Origin: Gemmatimonadota bacterium
GTDB taxonomy: Bacteria > Gemmatimonadota > Gemmatimonadetes > Gemmatimonadales > GWC2-71-9
Length of the DNA: 51,414 bases
Reading direction: 5' to 3'
Assembly (NCBI GenBank): GCA_003246755.1
Contig: QKDC01000057.1
Coordinates: 1 to 51,414 of the forward strand
The notes under the pieces were generated by a model that searched no databases, had not been told where the DNA came from, and saw nothing but the letters and a program-made list of their open reading frames with translations. The position numbers and the translations under genes are program-made. Positions 34,340-41,897 of the stretch are shown one piece after another (position 1 is the stretch's first letter; the number at the start of each line of letters is the position of its first letter).

Positions 34340-35949
34340 TGGCGATTCGAGGTAGTCTCCAGGAGGCCGGTCTCCCCGACGTGATCCAGATGCTCCACCT
34401 TGGGAAGCGCTCGGGATGCCTGGCTCTGACCGATCGGGGACGGCACGCCAGCGTGTTCTTTTCCGATGGTTGGATCATCGATGCCCGGATCGTCAACCGA
34501 CCCGATCGAATCGGGGACCTGCTCGTCAAGGCAGGCCTGGTGACGGCTGACCAACTGGACCGGGCCATTCAACGCCAAACGAAGCACCCTGGTCAGCAGA
34601 TTGGCGAGATTCTGGTGGAGCAGGGCGCGCTCACCCCTCAAGCCTTGGCAGGGATGCTCCTTCGCCAGGTTGAGGAGGCGATCTATTCGTTGTTCGGCTG
34701 GCGTGGAGGGAGCTTCACCTTCGAGCCCGGCGTGGAGCCGGATGTGCCGGGCGAGTATGTCCGAATCTCTCCCGATCGACTCCTCCTCGAAGGAGCCCGT
34801 CGAGTCGACGAATGGGCCGTCATCGAGAAGAAGGTGCCTGAGTTCGATCTCATCTTCGCGGTCGACCCGGCACACCGCGAGGATGCGGGTCTCGGGTACA
34901 CCGAAGTCCAGCGTCGGCTCCACTCACTGCTGGATGGCAGGCGGGATGTGCGCGACCTGGTTGAGGAAAGCGGCCTCACCGACTTCGAAGTCTGTCAGGC
35001 CCTCTACGCACTCCTGTCGGCGGGTGTCATCCACCGAGTGGGTACTTCGACCCCCGGTCCGTCAGCACGGTCACGCGAAACCCAGATAGAAGAACACCGC
35101 AACCTCGGGGTGGCCTTCTACCGCACCGGCATGCTGGAAGAGGCAACCAGAGAGTTCAGGCGGGTGATGGAGTTGCGCCCGTCCGAGGCATCGGCCCCAT
35201 TCCATCTCGGTCTCATCGCGGCGCGCGAATCACGATGGGCCGACGCCGTCTACTTCTTCGAGGTCGCCACCGACCGGGGGGGACCACGCGCAGCGATCCT
35301 CCATAACCTGGGAGTAGCGCTCGCCAAGGTCGGAGAATGGGAACAGGCGGAGAAGATGCTCGGTGAGGCAGCCGGTCGTGCCTCGCACAATGCCCGGGCG
35401 CACCTCGCCTGGGGTCTGGTTGCACTCGACCGGGGGGAACCCGCCGTGGCCCTTGCCCGTCTGACCCGAGGAAAAGAGCTCGGTGGGGAGGAGCCCGGCG
35501 CGTGCTGGTCATGGGCCACGACGAGAGCCTACGCAAGCCAGGGCGATTTGGAGCGCGCCCTCGCGGTGTCCCAGGCTGCGGTGACACGCTATCCCGAGCA
35601 CCCGATTCTCCTCAACAATCACTGCGTGCTGCTCGAGGCGGCAGGTGACTTGGTCGAGGCGGAGACGGGACTCAATCGGGCGCTCGAATTGGAACCCGGT
35701 ATGGCACAGATCTCCAAGAATCTCGGCGATGTACTGTATCGCCTCGGACGGTTTGAAGAGGCGTGGACCTCCTACGCCAGAGCGGAGAGCCTCAACCCCG
35801 ACCTCGGTGAAGACCTCCACTTTCGCATGGGGAACCTGGCGCTGCGTCGCGGGGATACGGCAGGGGCTCGTGCCCACTGGGAACGGGCGCTGCAGTTGCA
35901 CCCCGGTCATCAATTGGCTCGAGCGAATCTCCAGGCGCTCGGATCGTGA
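34339..35949 (+). CDS. DUF4388 protein with MshEN-like repeats and long TPR array
   Basis: 536 aa, a paralogue of the protein at 29008. The DUF4388 parts are GSLQEAGLPDVIQMLHLGKRS (5-25) and LFGWRGGSFTFEPG (118-131). The two 24-residue repeats lie at 57-80 (RIGDLL..., L at 17, Q at 24) and 87-110 (QIGEIL..., L at 17 and Q at 24), again with a 6-residue spacer. The winged-helix-like segment (about 185-235, LLDGRRDVRDLVEESGLTDF) is clearer here. TPR repeats run from about 250 to 535. There is no export signal. ATG 34339 shares one base with the upstream stop (TGATG). It probably responds to a ligand or partner through the N-terminal part and offers a TPR scaffold; both are inference. Confidence 0.84.
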   Translation: MAIRGSLQEAGLPDVIQMLHLGKRSGCLALTDRGRHASVFFSDGWIIDARIVNRPDRIGDLLVKAGLVTADQLDRAIQRQTKHPGQQIGEILVEQGALTPQALAGMLLRQVEEAIYSLFGWRGGSFTFEPGVEPDVPGEYVRISPDRLLLEGARRVDEWAVIEKKVPEFDLIFAVDPAHREDAGLGYTEVQRRLHSLLDGRRDVRDLVEESGLTDFEVCQALYALLSAGVIHRVGTSTPGPSARSRETQIEEHRNLGVAFYRTGMLEEATREFRRVMELRPSEASAPFHLGLIAARESRWADAVYFFEVATDRGGPRAAILHNLGVALAKVGEWEQAEKMLGEAAGRASHNARAHLAWGLVALDRGEPAVALARLTRGKELGGEEPGACWSWATTRAYASQGDLERALAVSQAAVTRYPEHPILLNNHCVLLEAAGDLVEAETGLNRALELEPGMAQISKNLGDVLYRLGRFEEAWTSYARAESLNPDLGEDLHFRMGNLALRRGDTAGARAHWERALQLHPGHQLARANLQALGS

Positions 35950-36764
35950 ATCTCCCGTCCGGCGACGGATTGGACGCGTTGGTCCGGAGTCTGGAAGGCC
36001 GAGGCCTCCCTCCGCTTGACATGTACAAGACGCGATGCCTACGGCGACGGGTCTCCGTGCGCATGCGGGCCTGCGGTGTCGCCTCGCTGGATGAATACAT
36101 CCAGGTGGTCGAAGCAGACGTCGACGAAGCGGCCCGACTCCTGGAGACTCTCACGGTCAACGTCACAGGGTTTTTCAGGAACCCCAACACCTGGGCGCGT
36201 CTTCGGGCCCTTGCCGCGGATCTTCCGGGAATGCGCGAGGGGAGGGTGAAAGCCTGGAGCGCGGGGTGTGCTACGGGGGAGGAAGCATGGACAATGGCCA
36301 TGGTGCTCGCTTCATCGATCCAGCAAAGAGCGGCGATGGTTGACGGGTCATCGTTGTCGGTCGAGGCGACCGACGTCGACCAAGCATGCCTGCATCGGGC
36401 TGAGGTGGGGCGGTATCCGCTCGCTGATGTCGAGGCGGGATTGCCGGCTCTTCTGGGACGTTGGACCAGGGCCGAGGGAGCCGAGGTGGTCGTACGCGAG
36501 TCGCTTCGGGACTGTGTACGGTTTCACCTGCATGATCTGGGACGGGATCCCCCGCCCGGCGATCGATACGATCTCATCGTCTGCCGGAACGTGCTGATCT
36601 ACTTCTCACGGGAGATCCAGGCAAAGCTGCTCATGGCCTTTTCGGCGGTGATACGCACCGGAGGCATCTTGGTGCTCGGTAAGGTTGAGACGCTGCCCAT
36701 CGAGGTTCGATCGCGGTTCGAGGTCCTCGACGGGCGTGAACGGATCTTCAGGCGTCTCGTATGA
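35946..36764 (+). CDS. cheR: Chemoreceptor glutamate methyltransferase CheR
   Basis: 272 aa. CheR methylates glutamates in chemoreceptors using S-adenosylmethionine. The N-terminal helical domain has [16 protein letters not shown] (substrate-binding arginines) and [13 protein letters not shown]; the SAM-binding fold shows [30 protein letters not shown] and [13 protein letters not shown]. All family motifs are visible. The start is GTG at 35946 in a 4-base overlap, and cheB follows with another 4-base overlap. Its presence implies methylated receptors encoded elsewhere in the genome. Confidence 0.95.
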   Translation: MNLPSGDGLDALVRSLEGRGLPPLDMYKTRCLRRRVSVRMRACGVASLDEYIQVVEADVDEAARLLETLTVNVTGFFRNPNTWARLRALAADLPGMREGRVKAWSAGCATGEEAWTMAMVLASSIQQRAAMVDGSSLSVEATDVDQACLHRAEVGRYPLADVEAGLPALLGRWTRAEGAEVVVRESLRDCVRFHLHDLGRDPPPGDRYDLIVCRNVLIYFSREIQAKLLMAFSAVIRTGGILVLGKVETLPIEVRSRFEVLDGRERIFRRLV

Positions 36765-37885
36765 CGGGGGGGAGTTCGATCACGAATCTCAGCCGACGGG
36801 CAGCGTCGACGGATCGTCCATCCGTCCTCGTCGTGGACGATAGTGCGTTCTTTCGTCGACTGCTCTCCGATGCCTTGGAGGCCTCAGAGGAATTTCGCGT
36901 GGTGGCCACTGCCCGAAACGGAATGGACGCACTCCGCAAGCTGCACGCCTGTGAGCCAGACCTCGTCACGATGGACCTCGAGATGCCGGAACTCGATGGC
37001 CTGGGTGCGATTGGGTACATCATGTCCGAGAGTCCCCGGCCGATCATCGTGGTCAGCGCCTATGCCGGTGCAGGGAGCGCCCCTGCGATTCGGGCGCTCG
37101 AACTTGGCGCTGTCGAACTTGTCCCGAAAGAGGACGAGCGGAGTAAAGCCGTGCTCGACCGTCTTCGGGACCGTGTCATCACGGCTCTCCGTACCGCACG
37201 GGCCGCACACATCCGTCGCGTCCCGGTGTTGGCTCGACCTCACGTGCCACCGCGCAACCAGGGACCCACGTACGCCCTGCCTGGGCGGGCGCGACGATGT
37301 ATCGCGATTGCCTCGTCCACGGGGGGGCCACGCGCGTTGGCCGAGGTCATCCCGAGGATTCCAGCGGATCCACAGGTGGCTGTGGTAGTCGCCCAACACA
37401 TGCCGGCGGGATTCACCCGGAGTCTCGCCGAGCGACTTGCGGGACAGAGCGTGCTGCGGGTCGTGGAGGCGGAGGATAAGTCGCTGCTGCTCGGGGGTTG
37501 CGCCTATGTTGCCCCCGGCGATTGGCACATGAGTGTCGAAACGGACCCGGAGGGACCCCGGATTCGTCTCGATCGAGGTGCACCGGTTTGGGGCGTGCGT
37601 CCGGCCGCCGATCCGCTGTTCCACTCGGTGGCCGCTCTCTTTGGCTCGGAGGCCATCGGAGTTGTCCTCACCGGCCTGGGTCGCGATGGTGCCCGTGGCC
37701 TCCGCGCCATCCACGATGCAGGGGGGAGTGGGATCGCCCAGGACGAAGCCACGTCGGTCATCCACGGGATGCCCGCCGCGGCGATTGCCGCTGGGGGAGT
37801 GGATCAGGTGGTTTCGCTCGACGGGATACCACTGGCCCTCGAGCGCTGGTTGGAATTCTCACGCCAGGGGGTGGCTCGCCCATGA
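36761..37885 (+). CDS. cheB: Receptor methylesterase/glutamine deamidase CheB
   Basis: 374 aa. An N-terminal receiver domain (about 20-140) with Asp26-Asp27, phospho-acceptor Asp72 in [12 protein letters not shown], Ser99 and a Lys123 in VPKED is joined to a C-terminal methylesterase (about 180-365) with catalytic Ser186 in IASSTGGP, His213 in AQHMPAGFT and Asp309 in LTGLGRDGA. The usual KPF after the receiver lysine is replaced by KED, a mild deviation. It reverses CheR methylation after phosphorylation by CheA. ATG 36761 overlaps cheR (ATGA) and the end overlaps the TPR gene. Confidence 0.95.
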   Translation: MTGGSSITNLSRRAASTDRPSVLVVDDSAFFRRLLSDALEASEEFRVVATARNGMDALRKLHACEPDLVTMDLEMPELDGLGAIGYIMSESPRPIIVVSAYAGAGSAPAIRALELGAVELVPKEDERSKAVLDRLRDRVITALRTARAAHIRRVPVLARPHVPPRNQGPTYALPGRARRCIAIASSTGGPRALAEVIPRIPADPQVAVVVAQHMPAGFTRSLAERLAGQSVLRVVEAEDKSLLLGGCAYVAPGDWHMSVETDPEGPRIRLDRGAPVWGVRPAADPLFHSVAALFGSEAIGVVLTGLGRDGARGLRAIHDAGGSGIAQDEATSVIHGMPAAAIAAGGVDQVVSLDGIPLALERWLEFSRQGVARP

Positions 37886-38724
37886 GCGACGGTATCGAGA
37901 CCCTACGGGCAGAGTTCGAGCGGATTGTTGCCACGACGGAGAGAGATTCCACGGACGCAAATCGGCACGCCATTCTTCGGGAACTCGTGGCCCTCTATCG
38001 CCGCGCCGAACAGTCCTCAGTGGTAATAGGGGTCCTCCAGGCGGAGGTCCGGGAATTCGGTACCAAGCTCCGGGCGGTTGATCGTGAACCAGCTGCCGCG
38101 AACCCCACGCGGGGGGATAGACTGGCGGCATCGACTCATGTGGAGAGGGGGTGGCACCTGATTTCCCTGGGGGATTATTCCGGTGCCGCCGCGGCCCTGG
38201 AGCGAGCCCTCGCCGTGGCTCCGGACGACAACGAAGCTGGGGCGCTCCTGGGATGGGCCCAGATGCTTGGCGGACAGCTCGATGAGGCCATGACCACCCT
38301 TCAGGGGGTCCTGGTGCGTGATGCCTCCAACGCGTTGGCCCGGGTGAATGTCGGATTCATCTGCCTCCGAAAACACATCTTTGGCGAGGCCATAGAGCAC
38401 CTGTCGCGCGTGATCCGTGAGAGCACCGATCGGCGAAGTATTCTCTACGCCCACTATTATCTGGGTATGGTGTACTTGGAGCGCGATATGTGCGATGATG
38501 CGATCCCCTTCCTCCGTACGGCACTCGACTTGGGGCCAAACCTGGTGGAAGCCCGATACGAGTTGGGGCGAGCTTACTGGCTCGCCGGGCGGCGGGACGA
38601 AGCCGTGACGGCCTGGCAGGTGGGGGCTGCCGGCGGCACCTACTCACCATGGGGGGCACGCTGCCGAGAGATGCTCACGCTCATCGAGGCCGGAGGGGAA
38701 GTCCCACGTCAATCTTCAGTCTGA
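37882..38724 (+). CDS. TPR protein at the end of the chemosensory cluster
   Basis: 280 aa. The first 90 residues are helical and charged ([34 protein letters not shown]) and could be a coiled coil; TPR repeats run from about 91 to 270 ([50 protein letters not shown]). No signal peptide. ATG 37882 overlaps the cheB stop (ATGA); a longer frame back to 37498 lies inside cheB. It is likely another cytoplasmic scaffold of the cluster. Partners are unknown. Confidence 0.83.
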   Translation: MSDGIETLRAEFERIVATTERDSTDANRHAILRELVALYRRAEQSSVVIGVLQAEVREFGTKLRAVDREPAAANPTRGDRLAASTHVERGWHLISLGDYSGAAAALERALAVAPDDNEAGALLGWAQMLGGQLDEAMTTLQGVLVRDASNALARVNVGFICLRKHIFGEAIEHLSRVIRESTDRRSILYAHYYLGMVYLERDMCDDAIPFLRTALDLGPNLVEARYELGRAYWLAGRRDEAVTAWQVGAAGGTYSPWGARCREMLTLIEAGGEVPRQSSV

Positions 38725-39599
38725 TCTTTGCTTTCCAGGCCGTCTGGCAGGGGTACCAATCGTTCGATGTCGGAACCGTTACCCTGGTCGTCTCGACGTC
38801 GAGTCGCCGCATCGGATTTGCTCTCGCTGAGCAGGCTGCCGTGCCCATCGAGCTCCCTGGGATCGGTCGGTGGGAGCCGGATTCACTGCGACTCGTCGTC
38901 GTGGACGACGCCGAGGCTTTGGGCACCGTCTCGGGAGGGCGCGCCCCACCCTGGGGCGTCGGGTTTGCACTTCCCGCCACCCGGACGGTCATGATCCGGG
39001 CAGACGCCCTAGACCCCGCTGGCGCCTTGCGTCACGAACTCGCGCACCTGGGGTTGCATGCACGGATCGAGGGTCGGGTACCCCTCTGGTTCGATGAGGG
39101 TTATGCGGTCGTTGCCGCCAACGAGTTTGGTCGGATGCTGGCGCTACAACTCAATCTCGCGGTTGCCACGAAGGGCGTCGAAGGACTGAGAGAACTCGAT
39201 CGTGGACTCCGAGCCGGTCCCGGAGAGGCACAAACGGCGTACGCCCTGGCGGGATCGGCGGTGGCGCACGTCCTGTTCTTGCAGCCAACCGGGTCGCTGG
39301 ACAAGTTGATCGGCCGCTTGGAGGCGGGGGAAGGTTTTGGCGCCGCTCTCCTGGCGACGACCGGGTATGACCTCGATGCGTTCGAGAGGTCCTGGCGCCG
39401 GCAGGTGCGGCGGAGATACGGGCTATTCGTCTGGCTCATCGCGGGGGGATGGTGGGCTCTCGCCGGCTTCGGATTAGTCGGCTTCGCGGCGCTCAAACGT
39501 AAGCGGGACCGGCCGCGTCGGGCCGCCCTCGATGAGGGGTGGCCGCTTCCGGATCTCGAAGAAGTGGACATGCTTGATAGTGGTTCTCACACGCCTTAG
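38649..39599 (+). CDS. Peptidase MA-like (gluzincin-type) membrane-anchored protein
   Basis: Up to 316 aa. The zinc motif is in LRHELAHLGLHAR (HExxH), followed by PLWFDEGYAVVAANEFG, whose Glu in WFDEG is the expected third ligand, as in peptidase MA/gluzincin families. A C-terminal membrane segment (FVWLIAGGWWALAGFGLVGF) is followed by a basic cytoplasmic tail, so the catalytic domain probably faces the periplasm. The N-terminus has a hydrophobic stretch ([12 protein letters not shown]) like a signal sequence. The start is unsure: the only standard start codon is ATG 38649, which overlaps the TPR gene by 76 bases; GGAGGGG at 38692-38698 instead points to a start near 38706-38721, where only ACG, ATC and CTG occur in frame. 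Confidence 0.8.
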   Translation: MGGTLPRDAHAHRGRRGSPTSIFSLIFAFQAVWQGYQSFDVGTVTLVVSTSSRRIGFALAEQAAVPIELPGIGRWEPDSLRLVVVDDAEALGTVSGGRAPPWGVGFALPATRTVMIRADALDPAGALRHELAHLGLHARIEGRVPLWFDEGYAVVAANEFGRMLALQLNLAVATKGVEGLRELDRGLRAGPGEAQTAYALAGSAVAHVLFLQPTGSLDKLIGRLEAGEGFGAALLATTGYDLDAFERSWRRQVRRRYGLFVWLIAGGWWALAGFGLVGFAALKRKRDRPRRAALDEGWPLPDLEEVDMLDSGSHTP

Positions 39600-39610
39600 G
39601 TTGTAAGACT

Positions 39611-39802
39611 ATGTCACAAGCTGAGATCGGCAGGGCCGGTCGCCGTCGGGCCTTTGGTCGTCGAAACCTCATCGTGTTGACTGCAGCGGTCTTGGTCCTG
39701 ATACTGGGGTACGCTCTGCTGCAGGGCGGGAGCACCAGCCTTGCAGCGGGAATGCTCGTATTGGGGTATTGTGTGCTGTTCCCCCTGGCCATTGCCCTGT
39801 GA
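39611..39802 (+). CDS. Small membrane protein, 63 aa
   Basis: A 63-residue protein with a basic N-terminus (RAGRRRAFGRRN) and two hydrophobic segments, about 20-38 (LIVLTAAVLVLILGYALLQ) and 45-63 (AAGMLVLGYCVLFPLAIAL), joined by a short GGSTSL turn. The positive-inside pattern puts the N-terminus in the cytoplasm. I do not recognise a named family. It is supported by its clean hairpin topology, its position 11 bases after the metalloprotease gene, and the absence of any competing frame. A large hairpin and tRNA-Val follow. Confidence 0.65.
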   Translation: MSQAEIGRAGRRRAFGRRNLIVLTAAVLVLILGYALLQGGSTSLAAGMLVLGYCVLFPLAIAL

Positions 39803-39813
39803 GCACTCGGCTT

Positions 39814-39847
39814 GGCTCCGACGTCTCCCAAGTGTGGGAGCGGAGCC
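39814..39847 (+). other. Long hairpin upstream of tRNA-Val
   Basis: Outer arms GGCTCCG (39814-39820) and CGGAGCC (39841-39847) pair fully, a 4-base bulge ACGT lies on the 5' side, and inner arms CTCCCA (39825-39830) and TGGGAG (39835-39840) pair around loop AGTG. That makes 13 base pairs, mostly G-C. No T-run follows, so it is not a classical intrinsic terminator. It sits between the small membrane protein gene and tRNA-Val and could end or process the upstream transcript. Confidence 0.55.
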
Positions 39848-39855
39848 TGGATCTC

Positions 39856-39930
39856 GGGCGAATAGCTCAGCTGGTCCAGAGCGCCTGCCTTACACGCAGG
39901 AAGTCGGGGGTTCGAATCCCTCTTCGCCCA
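39856..39930 (+). tRNA. tRNA-Val(TAC)
   Basis: 75 nt. Acceptor stem GGGCGAA pairs with TTCGCCC; the D-arm is AGCTCAG-CTGGTCC-AGAGC-like; anticodon stem CCTGC/GCAGG encloses loop CTTACAC with anticodon TAC (39891-39893), reading GUA; the T-arm contains GGGGGTTCGAATCCC. The discriminator base is A (39930) and the 3' CCA is not encoded. Confidence 0.95.
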
Positions 39931-40004
39931 CTGACGGCTCGATGACAAGGATCGGAACCCTCTTCCCTGACAGGGGAGACCTGTCTACACGGAGGCCTCG
40001 AAGA

Positions 40005-41729
40005 ATGCGTTCGACTCGATTCCTGTTCTCCCTTCTTCTGTGTGCCCCGCTCGCGATCCCTGCGACCGGGAACGCTGCGCCTTCCCAACTTCGACAGAAC
40101 CGGCCCCCTCCACCAACGCGCAACGTCGATCGGATGCTGGTGGCGACTCCCTATCCCGGAAATTCGACCGACTCCGCCGCGGCGGTTCAGGTTGGTGACG
40201 GGCTGCGCCGGCGCCTCGACCGGGTTGCCGGCAAATGGTTCTCCGTCCTGACACGGGAAAAGATGAACGAGGCGTTACTGCAGTACGCCTACCCCGCCGA
40301 TGCCGTTCTCCAGCCCTCCGTGGCTCGCACCCTGGCCGCCTCGCTCCAGGCCAGGTTCTTGGTGAGTTCGACACTGACGCGGAACGAGTCGGGTCGGTAC
40401 GCCCTCCATGTTCGCGCGGTCGGTATGAATGACAAAGCGGGTTACTCGTTCACCCTGCAACAGGAGCCCAACCAGGACCTCGACGACTTTGGGAAAGTTG
40501 CCGCCGACCATATGGAATCGGCTTTCAAGGGACTCGCCGAGGCGAAGAAGTGCTGGGATCAGCAACTCACGAAGCCACGGGATGCGCAGGAGGCAGCCCA
40601 AAAGGCCTTGCGAGAACAACCCAATCACGGGCTGGCGGAGTTCTGCCTCGGTGAGATCGCGGTTGCGCAAAACGCCCCGAGAGACTCCATCATCGCCCAC
40701 TATCGCAATGCGACCCTCGGTGACCCGCAGAGCCTGGAGACCTGGGCAGCGCTGGCGGTGCAGTATGAGGCCATCGGTGACAGCACCAATACCGTGCAGG
40801 TCTACCAGAGGATGTTGAGTGTCGCGCCCACCAACCAGCCGCTCCGCGAGCAGGCGTTCCGTCTCTTCTTGAACTACGGAAAGCCCGATGCCGCCCGGGA
40901 GGTGGCCGAGGAGGGCCTAGAGATCGATCCGGGCAACGCCGAACTGTGGGACCTCAAGAGCAACGCGTGTCTCTTCCTGAGTGACTTCACATGCGCGGTC
41001 GACGCGCTGGAAATGGTGTTCGAGGTCGACTCTGCACGGGCCGACAGCCTCTTCTACAACAAGATCAGCGTCTCGGCCAGCCAACAGCCGGACACCGCGA
41101 GGTTGCTCAAGTGGGCGGAGCGTGGCGCGGCCAAGTACCCGACCAATCCGACCATGCTCGCGCACCTCGTGACGGCCTATTCCTATGCTGGCCCGATCGA
41201 GAGCGCCATTCAAGCCGTGCAGAGACTCATGGCAGTGGACTCCTCCGATCTGCGGCCGGTGCTGAAGATCATCCAGTCCCTGGCCGCCGAGAAGCGGTTG
41301 AATGAGGCCGACGTCATGGGGCAGTATATCGAACGGCTCGGGACACCCGACGACAAGCAGGCCTACGCCGGCATCCTCACCAATGGAGCCCTGGCAATGC
41401 TGCAGCAACGTGAGAACCAGGATCTGCCGGGGGCTGCCGCACTGGCACGAAAGGCGGTGCAGTTGAGTGTGCCGGGCGGGCAAGTGGCGGTCAATGCCAA
41501 CTACATCCTGGGCTTGGCAACGGTTCTGCAGCTTCCTGGGCGTGATCAGCCCATCATGGACAGCAAATCGTGCGAGCTTGCAGAGGAGTCACGTGCGATT
41601 CTCGAGGAAGCTTCGACGGCGCTCGAATTGGGGAAGTCAGCCTCTGAAGCGGTCGCACAGTACATCCAGATGGCGACCCAGTTCAGACCGAGGATCGAGT
41701 CGCAAGTCAAAGCGTTCTGCACGAAGTAG
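40005..41729 (+). CDS. Exported TPR protein with FlgO/CsgG-like N-terminal domain
   Basis: 574 aa from ATG 40005. A signal peptide (RFLFSLLLCAPLAIPATGNAA, cut near residue 25) is followed by a domain at about 35-165 (RMLVATPYPGNSTDSAAAVQVG, LASSLQ-like segment AASLQARFLVSSTL, SGRYALHVRAVG) resembling the FlgO/LpoB/CsgG-type alpha/beta fold in which a periplasmic protein binds cell-envelope partners; this match is by pattern only. TPR-like repeats fill 180-560 with few prolines. Start: GGAGG at 39991-39995 lies 9 bases upstream; the open frame extends back through tRNA-Val to 39741, which excludes those earlier starts. It stands alone between the two tRNA genes. Confidence 0.8.
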   Translation: MRSTRFLFSLLLCAPLAIPATGNAAPSQLRQNRPPPPTRNVDRMLVATPYPGNSTDSAAAVQVGDGLRRRLDRVAGKWFSVLTREKMNEALLQYAYPADAVLQPSVARTLAASLQARFLVSSTLTRNESGRYALHVRAVGMNDKAGYSFTLQQEPNQDLDDFGKVAADHMESAFKGLAEAKKCWDQQLTKPRDAQEAAQKALREQPNHGLAEFCLGEIAVAQNAPRDSIIAHYRNATLGDPQSLETWAALAVQYEAIGDSTNTVQVYQRMLSVAPTNQPLREQAFRLFLNYGKPDAAREVAEEGLEIDPGNAELWDLKSNACLFLSDFTCAVDALEMVFEVDSARADSLFYNKISVSASQQPDTARLLKWAERGAAKYPTNPTMLAHLVTAYSYAGPIESAIQAVQRLMAVDSSDLRPVLKIIQSLAAEKRLNEADVMGQYIERLGTPDDKQAYAGILTNGALAMLQQRENQDLPGAAALARKAVQLSVPGGQVAVNANYILGLATVLQLPGRDQPIMDSKSCELAEESRAILEEASTALELGKSASEAVAQYIQMATQFRPRIESQVKAFCTK

Positions 41730-41777
41730 GACTACCCCGGCCCTTGGGCGGTGGCTAAATTGTCTTGCTACGCATCG

Positions 41778-41852
41778 GGGGCTGTAGCTCAGCTTGGTTA
41801 GAGTGCCGCACTGTCACTGCGGAGGTCGCGGGTTCGAGCCCCGTCAGCCCCG
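41778..41852 (+). tRNA. tRNA-Asp(GTC)
   Basis: 75 nt. Acceptor GGGGCTG pairs with CAGCCCC; anticodon stem CCGCA/TGCGG encloses loop CTGTCAC with anticodon GTC (41813-41815), reading GAC/GAU; the T-arm is CGCGGGTTCGAGCCCCG-like. The discriminator is G (41852), as expected for Asp. CCA is not encoded. A strong hairpin terminator starts 6 bases downstream. Confidence 0.95.
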
Positions 41853-41857
41853 TTCTC

Positions 41858-41896
41858 CCACCCCGCCACGGTTTTCCGGGCGGGGTGGTGTGTTTT
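41858..41896 (+). terminator. Intrinsic terminator after tRNA-Asp
   Basis: Arms CCACCCCGCC (41858-41867) and GGCGGGGTGG (41879-41888) pair over 10 bp; the loop can add CGG/CCG around TTTT. TGTGTTTT follows. It ends the tRNA-Asp transcript one base before the rsmH start codon, so it may also attenuate transcription into the cell-wall cluster. Confidence 0.8.
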
Positions 41897-41897
41897 C

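Noticed and set aside
39574-39610. TTGATA with a 17-base spacer to TAGGTT as a promoter for the 63-aa protein gene
   Set aside because: The -10 element matches poorly and the pair lies partly inside the upstream gene; chance cannot be excluded.
39741-40004. N-terminal extension of the exported TPR protein to 39741
   Set aside because: It would run through tRNA-Val and remove the signal peptide from the N-terminus; GGAGG supports ATG 40005.
41730-41777. Promoter for tRNA-Asp in the 48-base spacer
   Set aside because: TTGGGC and AT-rich TAAATT are present but not at a proper spacing; no confident call.
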